From the NCBI GenBank assembly GCA_963747735.1, contig CAVVGE010000001.1:248001-312000 (forward strand): a stretch of 64,000 nucleotides of DNA. The letters are read 5' to 3'. The notes below the pieces were generated by a model. That model worked only from the letters and a program-made list of their open reading frames with translations, did not search any database and was not told where the DNA came from. The first letter of the stretch is position 1. The number at the start of each line of letters is the position of its first letter. Positions 25,022 through 33,905 of this stretch are shown here, piece by piece. The translations under genes and the position numbers were made by a program. This DNA comes from AP-15 sp963747735 (GTDB taxonomy: Bacteria; Pseudomonadota; Alphaproteobacteria; ATCC43930; CGMCC-115725).

Positions 25022-26842
25022 ATGGACATCCGCAACATCGCCATCATCGCCCATGTCGATCACGGCAAAACGACCTTGGTCGATGCGATGCTGCGTCAAT
25101 CGGGCGCCTTCCGCGCGAACCAGCAGGTGGCCGAGCGTGCGCTCGATTCGAACGAGCTGGAACGCGAGCGCGGCATCACGATCCTGGCCAAATGCACCTC
25201 GATCGAATGGGCCGGCACGCGCATCAACATCGTCGATACCCCGGGCCACGCCGATTTCGGCGGCGAGGTCGAGCGCATCCTGAACATGGTCGACGGTGTC
25301 CTTCTGCTGGTGGATGCCGCCGAGGGGCCGATGCCGCAAACCAAATTCGTGCTCGGCAAAGCGTTGCGTCAGGGCCTCGCACCGATCGTCGTGATCAACA
25401 AGATCGACCGGCCCGATGGCCGCCCGGTCGAAGTGCACAACGAGATCTTCGACCTCTTCGCCGCTCTCGACGCGAACGAGGCGCAGCTCGATTTCCCGAC
25501 CCTTTTTGCCTCCGGCCGCAATGGCTGGGCCGCCGCCAGCCTCGACGCGCCGCGCAGCGGTCTGGCACCGCTCTTCGAGCTGATCCTCGCCCACGTGCCG
25601 CCGCCGCGCGCCGAGCAGGACGCACCCTTTGCGATGCTGGCGACAACGCTCGACTACGACCCCTATCTCGGCCGGGTATTGATCGGGCTCATCCATTCGG
25701 GTGCTGCACGGCTCAATATGCCGGTCAAGTCGCTGGGCCGCGACGGCCGCGTCATCGAGGAGGCGCGGCTGACCAAATTGCTGGCGTTCCGCGGGCTCGA
25801 CCGGCGCCCGATCGAACATGCGGAAGCAGGCGACATCATCGCTGTCGCCGGGCTCGGCCTCACCACCGTCGCCGACACGATCTGCGCGCCCGAGGTGACA
25901 GCGCCGCTCCCCGCCGACCCGATCGACCCGCCAACCTTGGCGATGACCTTTCTCGTCAACGACAGCCCGCTCGCCGGCCGCGAGGGCAGCAAGGTCACCT
26001 CGCGCATGATCGGCGAGCGCCTGTTTCGCGAGGCCGAGGGCAATGTCGCGATCACCGTCGCGCGCAGCCCCCAGACCGACGCCTTCGAGGTCGCCGGGCG
26101 CGGCGAGCTGCAGCTGGGCGTGCTGATCGAAACGATGCGACGCGAGGGGTTCGAATTGGCGATTTCGCGCCCGCGCGTGTTGCTCAAGACCGACCCGGAG
26201 ACCGGTCGGCGGCTCGAGCCGATCGAGGAGATCGTCATCGATGTCGACGAGGAATTCGCCGGGATCGTCGTCGACAAGCTGAGCCGGCGCCGCGCCGAGC
26301 TCGCCGAGATGCGCCCCTCGGGCGGCGGCAAGCTTCGCCTCGTGCTGTTCGGCCCAACCCGCGGCCTGATCGGCTACCACGGCGAGTTTCTGACCGATAC
26401 CCGCGGCACCGGCGTCTTGAGCCGCCTGTTCCACGGCTGGGCGCCCCATAAAGGGCCGGTCGAGGGGCGCAACAACGGGGTCCTGGTCTCGACCGCGCAA
26501 GGGGCGGCGATCGCCTATGCGCTGTGGAATTTGGAAGATCGCGGGCCGATGTTCATCGAGCCGGGCACGCCGGTCTATCAGGGCATGATCATCGGCGCCC
26601 ACACCCGCGGCAACGATCTCGACGTCAATCCGCTGAAGGGCAAGCAGCTGACCAATATCCGCACCACGTCCAAGGACGAAGCGGTGCGGCTCGCTCCGCC
26701 GCAGCCCATGGGCCTGGAGCAGGCGATCGCCTATATCGTCGAGGACGAGCTGGTCGAGGTCACACCGAAATCGATCCGGCTCAGAAAGCTCCTGCTGGAC
26801 CCCAACGACCGCCGCCGCGCCGCGCGCGCCGCCGCAGAGTAG
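25022..26842 (+). CDS. typA: translational GTPase TypA/BipA
   Basis: Ribosome-associated GTPase that affects ribosome assembly and stress or low-temperature growth. The 606 residues from MDIRNIAII match the family length. G1 is AHVDHGKTT, G2 lies in ERERGITI, G3 is DTPGHADFGG, and G4 is NKIDR. Domain III/V and the TypA-specific C-terminus are seen as GRGELQLGVLIETMRREGFE, GLIGYHGEFLTDTRGTG and NIRTTSKDEAVRLAPP. The ATG has only a weak ribosome site. The upstream frame is open into the kinase gene, but all homology begins here. Confidence 0.95.
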   Translation: MDIRNIAIIAHVDHGKTTLVDAMLRQSGAFRANQQVAERALDSNELERERGITILAKCTSIEWAGTRINIVDTPGHADFGGEVERILNMVDGVLLLVDAAEGPMPQTKFVLGKALRQGLAPIVVINKIDRPDGRPVEVHNEIFDLFAALDANEAQLDFPTLFASGRNGWAAASLDAPRSGLAPLFELILAHVPPPRAEQDAPFAMLATTLDYDPYLGRVLIGLIHSGAARLNMPVKSLGRDGRVIEEARLTKLLAFRGLDRRPIEHAEAGDIIAVAGLGLTTVADTICAPEVTAPLPADPIDPPTLAMTFLVNDSPLAGREGSKVTSRMIGERLFREAEGNVAITVARSPQTDAFEVAGRGELQLGVLIETMRREGFELAISRPRVLLKTDPETGRRLEPIEEIVIDVDEEFAGIVVDKLSRRRAELAEMRPSGGGKLRLVLFGPTRGLIGYHGEFLTDTRGTGVLSRLFHGWAPHKGPVEGRNNGVLVSTAQGAAIAYALWNLEDRGPMFIEPGTPVYQGMIIGAHTRGNDLDVNPLKGKQLTNIRTTSKDEAVRLAPPQPMGLEQAIAYIVEDELVEVTPKSIRLRKLLLDPNDRRRAARAAAE

Positions 26843-27050
26843 CAATTTGCCGTGGGACGCCCGGCGCCCATGCCCTAAAGAAAACACAAGGGATCACGGC
26901 GGAAGCTCCCCCCGGAGCATAAACAGACGAAATTTTGACGATTGATCGCCTATCTGTCGCGGCTACCGATGTCCTGTTGCTGCCGTTGCGCGTTTGAGTT
27001 GTTCAAGTCCGGGGTAGCATCGCCAATAGCGATAGGTAGGAGCCGCCGAG

Positions 27051-27122
27051 ATGAACATCGCCAGCATCGTCATTTGGTCGGGCTTTAGTGTCGCTGCAGC
27101 GCTCATTCTGTTCGCCGTTTGA
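27051..27122 (+). CDS. candidate 23-residue membrane peptide
   Basis: A tiny open frame encodes MNIASIVIWSGFSVAAALIL and FAV, almost entirely hydrophobic, enough for one membrane helix. An AGGAG lies 9-10 bases upstream of the ATG, a plausible ribosome site. It is isolated in a 390-base gap between typA and the coiled-coil gene. No function can be proposed. Small hydrophobic frames arise by chance, so support is limited. The rest of the gap shows nothing I can support. Confidence 0.33.
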   Translation: MNIASIVIWSGFSVAAALILFAV

Positions 27123-27234
27123 GAGCACACCGTCGGGCGAGCGAGAGCCGAGGGCTCGTTCAGCCGTGTCGATGGGCCGGCCGCTGCGGGCAAAGGCGCC
27201 GCACCCGCCGCGAAGCCGATCATGGGAGACAGCA

Positions 27235-27870
27235 ATGCTCGATGAGATCTCCGCCCACCGTCGCCGCAGCTCTTCGATCGGGACCGCCCCGCGCGAGACG
27301 GCGATTGCGGCCTTATGGCGCGAGCGCATGCGGCTCCGCGAAAAGGCCGACATGCTCAACCAAACGTGGCAACGGATGTTTGCGGCGCTTCCGGAAGACG
27401 TCCGCAAGCCCTATGCCCAGCCGCGCGATCCGGCCGACCGGGAATATTTCGACGATTGTCGCTTTTATGCCGAATCGGAGATCGGCAACGGCGGGGTGCT
27501 GGTCAGAAATGCGCTGGCGCAGCACAGCTCCAACGCGGCAGCTATCCCGGCCGCGCGCCGCGAACGCCTGGTCGCCGAATTGACAGCAGACCTCGCGGCG
27601 GCGAAGGCCCGCAGCGAGGCCGAGCAAGACCGGGCCGGGCTCGCCACCCTGGAAAACGAGGAGGGCGCGCTCAACCGCCAAGCCGACGCGATCGGCGAAA
27701 AAATCGCCACCATGCAGGCGTCCTCGATCGGCGACGCGCTGGTGCAGATGGAGCTGTTTGCCGAAGGCTTTTTCGACGAGCCGGGGTTCGATTACGGCGA
27801 GCGGGCGCTGTTCGAAAAGATCATGACCGGCTTGCGCGCCATGGCCGAGGGGGTTGCGCCAGCCGAGTGA
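27235..27870 (+). CDS. coiled-coil protein of unknown function
   Basis: Cytoplasmic protein of 211 residues, strongly charged and helical. Regions of heptad-like Ala/Leu and Glu/Arg spacing lie about residues 25-50 and 100-165 (ERLVAELTADLAAAKARSEA is an example). The middle has ADREYFDDCRFYAESEIGNG. The start is chosen from GGGAG about 8 bases before the ATG; the open frame continues 49 codons further upstream without a ribosome site. It sits immediately before the two tRNA genes on the same strand. I do not recognise the family. Confidence 0.65.
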   Translation: MLDEISAHRRRSSSIGTAPRETAIAALWRERMRLREKADMLNQTWQRMFAALPEDVRKPYAQPRDPADREYFDDCRFYAESEIGNGGVLVRNALAQHSSNAAAIPAARRERLVAELTADLAAAKARSEAEQDRAGLATLENEEGALNRQADAIGEKIATMQASSIGDALVQMELFAEGFFDEPGFDYGERALFEKIMTGLRAMAEGVAPAE

Positions 27871-27914
27871 CGTGCCTTGACAGGGTCGGCGCGCGGCGGC
27901 GTAAATGCCGGCGC

Positions 27915-27989
27915 GGGCGCGTAGCTCAGCGGGAGAGCACACCCTTCACACGGGTGGGGTCACAGGTTCAATCCCTGTCGCGCCCACCA
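27915..27989 (+). tRNA. tRNA-Val (anticodon CAC)
   Basis: Full cloverleaf of 75 bases with encoded CCA. The acceptor stem GGGCGCG/CGCGCCC is perfect, the D arm is GCTC/GAGC, the anticodon stem is CACCC/GGGTG with loop TTCACAC, and the T arm is ACAGG/CCTGT with TTCAATC. The anticodon CAC reads GTG, a frequent Val codon here. Confidence 0.95.
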
Positions 27990-28018
27990 CGGCCACGCGA
28001 TAGCGCCAAGGCCGATAG

Positions 28019-28094
28019 AGGCGCGTAGCTCAGTGGCAGAGCGCTCCTACCACATGGGAGAGGTCAGGGGTTCGATTCCCCTTCGCGCCTACCA
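28019..28094 (+). tRNA. tRNA-Val-like gene with aberrant anticodon loop and one extra base
   Basis: Cloverleaf with acceptor AGGCGCG/CGCGCCT, D arm GCTC/GAGC, T arm AGGGG/CCCCT with TTCGATT, and encoded CCA. Two oddities are visible. The anticodon stem CTCCT/GGGAG closes loop ACCACAT, so the universal U33 is C and the loop would read CAC. There is also an extra T between the T stem and the acceptor 3' strand. The expected partner here would be tRNA-Val (GAC). It may be a damaged gene or a sequencing problem. It lies 29 bases after the first tRNA-Val. Confidence 0.7.
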
Positions 28095-28231
28095 GCTCGC
28101 AGCATCGGGAGCTGCGAACGTAGCATCGAGCGCCGCCCTCGACTGGTCGAAGCCCGGCCGTCCGCCACCCTCTCGACCGCGCCATCGGCCCGGCGTAGGC
28201 TCCCCGCTTCGCGGTTTGCGGAGGCGACATC

Positions 28232-29110
28232 ATGCAAATCACAAGGATCGGGGATTTCGAGGTCCATCGCGTCACCGAATATGAAGGGCCGTTTTTTCCG
28301 GCCTCGGAGTTTTTTCCCGATTTCGACCCCGAAGTGGTGCGCGCCAACGCCGATCTCCTGGGGCCGCAGCTGATCGATCCGGCGACCGGTCGGCTGGTCT
28401 TCAGCTTCCACAGCTTTGTGATCAAGACCGGGCATCACACAATCCTCGTCGATTCCTGTCTCGGCAACGACAAGGAGCGCCCGACCCGGCCGCAATTCCA
28501 CCGGCTGCGCAGCAACTACCTCGCCGATCTGAGACAAGCCGGGGTCGAGCCCGAGGCGGTCGATTATGTCATGTGCACGCATCTGCACTGGGACCATGTC
28601 GGCTGGAACACCCGGCTCGACAACGGCCGCTGGATCCCGACCTTTCCGAACGCGCGCTATGTCATGGCCAGCCGCGAATACGCGCATTGGGAAAACTTAC
28701 ACAAGGCCGGCGAGGATTCCCCGCACCGCCGCGCTTTTGAGGACAGCGTTCTGCCGGTGGTGCGCACCGGGCAATCGCAGCTGGTCGACGACGATTTCGC
28801 GCTCGAAGACGGGCTCTGGTTCGAGCCCGCACCCGGCCACACCCCGGGCAATGTCGTGATCCATGCCCGCTCGGGCGAGGACCGCGCGGTCTTTCTGGGC
28901 GACGTGCTGCACCACCCGCTGCAATTGATCCGGCCGGAATGGTCCACGATCGCCTGCACCGACCCGGACCTCTCGCGCACGACACGCACCCGGCTCGTCG
29001 AAGAGCACGCCGCGGCCGGCACCCGGCTGCTGCCGGCGCATTTCCCGACGCCGACCGCGGGCCGCATCCGCCGCCACAACAGCAGCTATCGCTTCGATTT
29101 CGAAGAGTGA
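28232..29110 (+). CDS. MBL-fold metallo-hydrolase
   Basis: Metallo-beta-lactamase superfamily hydrolase of 292 residues, related to quorum-quenching lactonases and similar enzymes. The zinc motif is THLHWDHVGWN near residue 115. Further ligands are His in PAPGHTPGN, Asp in FLGDVLHHP and His in LLPAHFPTP. There is no signal peptide. It begins 137 bases after the tRNA pair and is followed by an intergenic palindromic repeat. The substrate cannot be named. Confidence 0.93.
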   Translation: MQITRIGDFEVHRVTEYEGPFFPASEFFPDFDPEVVRANADLLGPQLIDPATGRLVFSFHSFVIKTGHHTILVDSCLGNDKERPTRPQFHRLRSNYLADLRQAGVEPEAVDYVMCTHLHWDHVGWNTRLDNGRWIPTFPNARYVMASREYAHWENLHKAGEDSPHRRAFEDSVLPVVRTGQSQLVDDDFALEDGLWFEPAPGHTPGNVVIHARSGEDRAVFLGDVLHHPLQLIRPEWSTIACTDPDLSRTTRTRLVEEHAAAGTRLLPAHFPTPTAGRIRRHNSSYRFDFEE

Positions 29111-29121
29111 TCCCGCGCGAC

Positions 29122-29227
29122 AAAAGACGTGATCAGCACACGTCTTCGTCTTGGCCGGACTTGTTCCGGCCATCCACGCCTTAAACCGGAAAAGACGTGG
29201 ATACGCGGGTCAAGCCCGCGCAAGACG
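29122..29227. repeat. composite palindromic intergenic repeat
   Basis: Three related elements fill the gap between the MBL and ThDP-enzyme genes. First is an 8-bp perfect inverted repeat AAGACGTG/CACGTCTT at 29124-29146. Two 32-base arms, 29147-29178 and 29196-29227, follow and are imperfect inverted copies of each other, both bounded by CGTCTTG and ATCCACG. Each arm has an internal stem (GGCCGGA/TCCGGCC on the left, GCGGG/CCCGC on the right). This layout resembles dispersed intergenic palindromes common in alphaproteobacteria. Confidence 0.7.
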
Positions 29228-29278
29228 AATTCGTCAGACGCCTGGTGAGATGAAAAACAGATCCCTAAGAGGACCGTA

Positions 29279-30913
29279 ATGACCAAGATGACGGGAGGCG
29301 GGGCGCTGGTCGAAATGCTGCGCCGCAACGGCGTGGACACGGTCTTCGCGCTGCCGGGGGTGCAGAACGATGCCCTCTTTGTCGCCTTCTACGATGCCGG
29401 CGAGGCGCTGCGGATAATCCACACCCGCCACGAGCAGGGTGCCGCCTACATGGCTTTCGGCTATGCGCGGGCCACCGGCAATGTCGGGACCTACGCCGTC
29501 GTGCCGGGGCCGGGGCTTCTCAACACGACGGCCGCCCTCGCTACCGCCTATGCGACAAACGCGCCGGTCCTGTGTGTCAGCGGCCAGGTGCCGTCCGACA
29601 TGATCGGACGCGGCTTTGGCCTTTTGCACGAAATCCCAGACCAGCTCGGCATCCTCAAAAGCCTGACCAAATGGGCCGCGCGGATCGACCACCCGACGCA
29701 AGCCAGCCATCTCGTCAACGAGGCGTTCCATCAGCTGCGCACCGGCCGGCCGCGCCCGGTCGGCCTCGAGATCGCACCCGATATATTGGCGCTCGCCACC
29801 GAAGTGACATTGCCGGCGCCGGCCGCGACGCCGCCCGTCCTCGAACCCGACCCCGAGCTGATCGGGCGCGCGGCGGGGCTCCTCGCCGCCGCCAAAAACC
29901 CGCTGATCTTTATCGGCGGCGGTGCGGTCGAAGCGGGCGAAGAGGTGCTCGCCGTCGCCGAGATGCTGCAGGCCCCGGTCGTCAGCTTTACCGGCGGCAA
30001 GGGCATTTTGAGCGACCGCCATTATCTGGCGCAATCGGCGCTCGCCGGCCACGAATTGTGGCGCACCGCGGATGTCGTGCTCGCGGTCGGCACGCGGCTG
30101 CATCAGCCGCAATTGCGCTGGGGCACCGACCGCGACCTGACATTGATCCGGATCGACATCGACCCTGTCGAAATCACCCGTTTTTTCAAGCCCGGCCTCG
30201 GCATCGTCGCCGACGCCAAGGCGTCGCTCATCGCACTCCACCGCGCCCTCGACCGGCTTGCGCCCAAACGCGCCTCGCGCCGCGACGAGCTCGAAGCCCT
30301 CAAATCCCGCACCCTCGCCCACCTCGCCGAGCGGCTTGGCCCGCAATGCGAATATTTGCAGGCGATCCGCGCCGAATTGCCGGATGACGGCATCTATGTC
30401 GAAGACTTGACCCAGGTCGGCTATGTCGGCCGCATGGCGTTTCCGGTTTACCGGCCGCGCAGCTATATCCACAGCGGTTATCAGGGCACGCTCGGCTTCG
30501 GTTTCGCGACCGCCCTCGGCGCCAAGGTCGGCCGGCCCGATCTGCCTGTCGTCTCGGTCTCGGGCGATGGCGGCTTTATGTACAACGTCCAGGAATTATC
30601 GACTGCGGTGCGGCACGGCATCGATATCGTCGCCATCGTCTTTGCCGACGGCGCTTTCGGCAATGTGCGGCGCATGCAAAAGGAGGATTACGGCAATCGG
30701 CTGATCGGTGTCGATCTCCTGAACCCGCAATTCCCGAAAATGGCCGAGAGCTTTGGTGCGGCCGGGGTGCGCACGACGAGCCCCGCCGGTCTGCGCGTCG
30801 AGCTCGCCGCCGCGTTGAAGCGCCGCGGCACGACGCTGATCGAGGTCGCGGTCGGCGAGATGCCGGACCCGTGGAAGGTGCTGATCCCGCCGCGCATCCG
30901 CGGGCTCCGCTAG
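29279..30913 (+). CDS. thiamine diphosphate-dependent enzyme, acetolactate synthase-like
   Basis: ThDP enzyme of 544 residues with three domains. The N-terminal pyrimidine-binding domain has GVDTVFALPGVQNDALF and the catalytic Glu in HTRHEQGAAYMA. The middle domain is NAD-fold-like. The C-terminal PP-binding domain has the metal motif SGDGGFMYNVQELSTAVRHG with FADGAFGNV. It lacks features that would single out IlvB, and no small subunit is adjacent. It could be a decarboxylase (benzoylformate or oxalyl-CoA-like) or an acetolactate synthase-like enzyme. The agmatinase-family gene follows 15 bases later, so they are likely in one operon. Confidence 0.92.
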   Translation: MTKMTGGGALVEMLRRNGVDTVFALPGVQNDALFVAFYDAGEALRIIHTRHEQGAAYMAFGYARATGNVGTYAVVPGPGLLNTTAALATAYATNAPVLCVSGQVPSDMIGRGFGLLHEIPDQLGILKSLTKWAARIDHPTQASHLVNEAFHQLRTGRPRPVGLEIAPDILALATEVTLPAPAATPPVLEPDPELIGRAAGLLAAAKNPLIFIGGGAVEAGEEVLAVAEMLQAPVVSFTGGKGILSDRHYLAQSALAGHELWRTADVVLAVGTRLHQPQLRWGTDRDLTLIRIDIDPVEITRFFKPGLGIVADAKASLIALHRALDRLAPKRASRRDELEALKSRTLAHLAERLGPQCEYLQAIRAELPDDGIYVEDLTQVGYVGRMAFPVYRPRSYIHSGYQGTLGFGFATALGAKVGRPDLPVVSVSGDGGFMYNVQELSTAVRHGIDIVAIVFADGAFGNVRRMQKEDYGNRLIGVDLLNPQFPKMAESFGAAGVRTTSPAGLRVELAAALKRRGTTLIEVAVGEMPDPWKVLIPPRIRGLR

Positions 30914-30928
30914 CGAGAGGTGGGGAGC

Positions 30929-31981
30929 ATGGTCGATGCGGCAAAGCTTGCGGCGCTGCGCGCCAAGTATGAGGGGGCAAAGGAAACCGAGATTGCACCC
31001 GAGCGGTTCCGAAAGCCGCTCTCCTTGGTCTTCGGCAGCGCCTATCGCCGGGCAATGCCTTACGCCGGGGTTTCGAGCTTGCTCGATGCACCCTATCGCC
31101 CCGACGCTCCGGGGCGAGCGGATTTCGCCGGGCTCGACGTGGCCCTTGTCGGCGTCCCGATGGATTTGGGCGTCACCAACCGGCCGGGCGCCCGCTTTGG
31201 CCCGCGCGCGGTGCGTGATGTCGAGCGCATCGGCCCGTACAATCATGCGCTCGGCGTCGCCCCTGGAGGCGAATGCGCGGTCGCCGATATTGGCGACGTG
31301 CCGATGCGGTCGCGCTACAGCCTCGACCAGTCGATCGAGGACATCGCGCTCTTCTACGACCGTATCCGCGCTGCCGGAGTGCGGCCGCTTTCGGTCGGCG
31401 GCGACCATTCGGTGACTTATCCAATCCTGAAATCACTCGGTGCCGAGCGGCCTTTGGGCCTCGTCCATATCGACGCTCATTGCGATACGATGGGCGAGAT
31501 CGACGGCTCGAAATTCCATCATGGCGGCCCGTTCCGTCAGGCAGTGCTGGCGGGCGCTCTCGACCCCGAACGTACAATCCAGATCGGCATCCGCGGCCCG
31601 GCCGAAATCTTCTGGGGCTTTTCGTATGAATCGGGGATGACCGTATTGCATATCGAGGATGTGGACCGGCTCGGCATCGCCGGCGTCGTGGAAAAGGCGC
31701 GCGCGGTCGTCGGCGACGGGCCAACCTACATTTCGTTCGATGTCGACGGGCTCGACCCGGCCTATGCCCCCGGCACCGGCACGCCCGAGGCCGGCGGCCT
31801 CACCCCGCGCGAGGCACAAGCGATCCTGCGCGGGCTGAAGGGCCTCGACATCGCCGGCGGTGACGTCGTCGAGGTCGCCCCGCAATACGACCCGACCAGC
31901 AACACCGCGATGGTCGGCGCGCAAATGCTGTTCGAGCTGTTCTCGCTCATCGTCCTCGGTGCAAATTTCCGCCGCCGCTAG
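30929..31981 (+). CDS. agmatinase/arginase family ureohydrolase
   Basis: Binuclear manganese enzyme of 350 residues that removes urea from a guanidino compound, such as agmatine or guanidinobutyrate. Metal ligands are seen in VGGDHSVTYP, HIDAHCDTMG and SFDVDGLDPAYAPGTGTPE. PGARFGPRAVRD is the usual N-terminal loop. The protein is longer than typical SpeB (about 306), with an extra N-terminal 45 residues. The ATG is taken three codons after an alternative GTG. Its end overlaps the convergent amidohydrolase gene by 4 bases. Exact substrate unknown. Confidence 0.9.
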   Translation: MVDAAKLAALRAKYEGAKETEIAPERFRKPLSLVFGSAYRRAMPYAGVSSLLDAPYRPDAPGRADFAGLDVALVGVPMDLGVTNRPGARFGPRAVRDVERIGPYNHALGVAPGGECAVADIGDVPMRSRYSLDQSIEDIALFYDRIRAAGVRPLSVGGDHSVTYPILKSLGAERPLGLVHIDAHCDTMGEIDGSKFHHGGPFRQAVLAGALDPERTIQIGIRGPAEIFWGFSYESGMTVLHIEDVDRLGIAGVVEKARAVVGDGPTYISFDVDGLDPAYAPGTGTPEAGGLTPREAQAILRGLKGLDIAGGDVVEVAPQYDPTSNTAMVGAQMLFELFSLIVLGANFRRR

Positions 31982-33024
31982 CGCGCAGCGCCACACGCTG
32001 CCGCATCGACCGTGAACCCGTAGAACCGCTGCGGGTTGTCGAAAAATATCTTGCGCTTGAATTCGGCCGAAATGTCGTTGCGGTCGGCTAAATGCGCTAC
32101 CGCGTAGGGAAACTCGCCGTCCCAATGGGGATAGTCGGAGGCAAAGAGGATATTGTCCTCGGGGAAGAAATCCGGGACATAGCGCAATGTCTTCTCCTCC
32201 GGCTCGCACGACACGAACACCCGCCCGCACGCCATGTATTCCGATGGCTTCGCTTTCAAGCGCGGCGCGTCGAAGCGACGGAATTCGTGCTCCTCGTCCA
32301 TATGCTCCATCCAATACGGGACCCAGCCGATCCCGGCTTCGAGAAAGGCGACTCGCAGATCCTGGTATTTTTCGAGAAGGCCGCTGTAGATGATCGCCGT
32401 GCAGGCGATCAGCTGCTCGGGCGCGTGCGATAGCGTGTGCACCTGCAAGAAATTGTCGAAATGGCAGAACGGGTCGAGCGTGTCGCTGCCCGAGGCATGA
32501 AAGCCGACCGCTACTCCCTGGCGCGCGCATTCCTCGTAGAACGGCCAAAACTGCGCGTCCGCGACATTGCGGCTACGGTCATAGGTGTTGACCATCACGC
32601 CGACCGCCCCGAGCTCGCCGACCGCGCGCTCCATCTCTTCGATTGCCGCGCGCACATCGACGTGAAGCGGCACGAGCGCCACCCCTTTGAGCCGCTTCCG
32701 GTCGGCCGCGCACCATTCGTGCATCCAATCGTTGTAGGTGCGGCTGAGCGCCACCGCAAAATCGCGTTCGCGCACCCGCGTCAGGAAAAGCCCGCCGGTC
32801 GGATAGATGATCTGGAGGTCGATCCCCTCGCGGTCGTTGTCGGCGAGGTTCTGCGCCGCGGTCGAGGGACGCTTGTCGATCTTTCCGTTCTGCTGCCGGT
32901 CGAAATTATCCGACGGATAAAACGTGGCCCGTTTTCTGAATTCCGCCGGCATCCGCTCGCGATACACCGGGTCGTAATCCACCGCATGCCCGTCGGCATC
33001 GATAATCACCATGCCGTTCTTCAT
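31978..33024 (-). CDS. amidohydrolase_2 family hydrolase
   Basis: Cytoplasmic TIM-barrel metal-dependent hydrolase/decarboxylase of 348 residues, like 2-amino-3-carboxymuconate-semialdehyde decarboxylase relatives. Metal ligands are in IIDADGHAVD (DxDxH form), GVAVGFHASGSD and FASDYPHWDGEFP. It has no leader peptide, unlike the homologue at 21.0 kb. It is convergent with the ureohydrolase gene. The next 206 bases upstream, to the GlsB/YeaQ gene, hold nothing I can support. Confidence 0.92.
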   Translation of the reverse strand: MKNGMVIIDADGHAVDYDPVYRERMPAEFRKRATFYPSDNFDRQQNGKIDKRPSTAAQNLADNDREGIDLQIIYPTGGLFLTRVRERDFAVALSRTYNDWMHEWCAADRKRLKGVALVPLHVDVRAAIEEMERAVGELGAVGVMVNTYDRSRNVADAQFWPFYEECARQGVAVGFHASGSDTLDPFCHFDNFLQVHTLSHAPEQLIACTAIIYSGLLEKYQDLRVAFLEAGIGWVPYWMEHMDEEHEFRRFDAPRLKAKPSEYMACGRVFVSCEPEEKTLRYVPDFFPEDNILFASDYPHWDGEFPYAVAHLADRNDISAEFKRKIFFDNPQRFYGFTVDAAACGAAR

Positions 33025-33230
33025 GCACAGGCTCCTTCAGCTGAAGCGGCGATAAGAAGTGTGGCGGCAATAGGCAGCATTCGTCACAAGAACGGAAACC
33101 ACCGGCTGAGGGTGCCGACGATGCGCCCCCAAGGCTGGGCGCGCATCATTCAGCGTTGGCGGCTATTCGGGGCTTCTCGCCCGATCGGGTCGCGGACCGA
33201 GGTGTCGCTCCCATGCCGGCCCCACCTCCA

Positions 33231-33488
33231 TCAAACTGCTTTTCTGCCGAACAATGCGTGGTAGATCACCAACACAACGATCGCCCCGATGATTGCGACG
33301 ATCATGCTGTAAAGATTGAACCCGGTTACTCCATTCGCACCGAAGAGGCTGAAGATAAAGCCTCCGACGATGGCCCCGACGATCCCAAGGACAATGTCGA
33401 GGATAAACCCTTCGCCCGATTTGTTGACGATCTTGCTGGCGATAAAGCCTGCGATTAGACCTAGGATGATCCACCCTATAATAGACAT
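33231..33488 (-). CDS. GlsB/YeaQ/YmgE family stress-associated membrane protein
   Basis: Small inner-membrane protein of 85 residues with three Gly-rich membrane helices. It starts MSIIGWIILGLIAGFIASKI, has IVLGIVGAIVGGFIFSLFG in the middle and a third helix near the C-terminus. This is the transglycosylase-associated family, often induced by stress. The start has GGAGG 7 bases upstream; the open frame extends further but without a ribosome site. It stands alone, divergent from the bcp gene. Confidence 0.93.
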   Translation of the reverse strand: MSIIGWIILGLIAGFIASKIVNKSGEGFILDIVLGIVGAIVGGFIFSLFGANGVTGFNLYSMIVAIIGAIVVLVIYHALFGRKAV

Positions 33489-33905
33489 CGCCGCCTCCTT
33501 CTCGCTGATAAATGCCACGGTTGAACGGGCCGGCATGCCCTCGGTGTGAGCCTCGGTGTCAACAATGCTACCCTGACATCTGGCGCAGGAGGGTCAAGGC
33601 AAATCTACTTCGGCGAGACTGGAGCACGTTCGATCGAAAACGCGGATCGAGCTTTCGCCTGCGGTTTTGAACCGCATGATCGGGCCGCGGCCGTGATCAC
33701 GCCCGAGGAGCTCAGATCCGATCGACAGGGCGCGCGTATCATGGCGGCGGACTCGCGCCTCCACCCTTTTTTCGAAAGCTGAAAAGCCTCTTGCGCCACC
33801 GCAAAAACGCCTGTTGTGGTATCGTCGAAAATTGACAGCGCCCTCGGAGCCCCGCCGATCCCGGACGAAGGCCGGACGCGGCAAAGCCACAAGGAGACAG
33901 GCCGC

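Noticed and set aside
25013..26887. 624-codon minus-strand frame opposite typA
   Set aside because: Antisense to TypA, whose GTPase motifs are complete; low-complexity Arg/Asp/Gln-rich translation.
33546..33782. 78-codon plus-strand frame between the GlsB/YeaQ and bcp genes
   Set aside because: No ribosome site, no motif, and composition like non-coding sequence; the 417-base gap is otherwise featureless.
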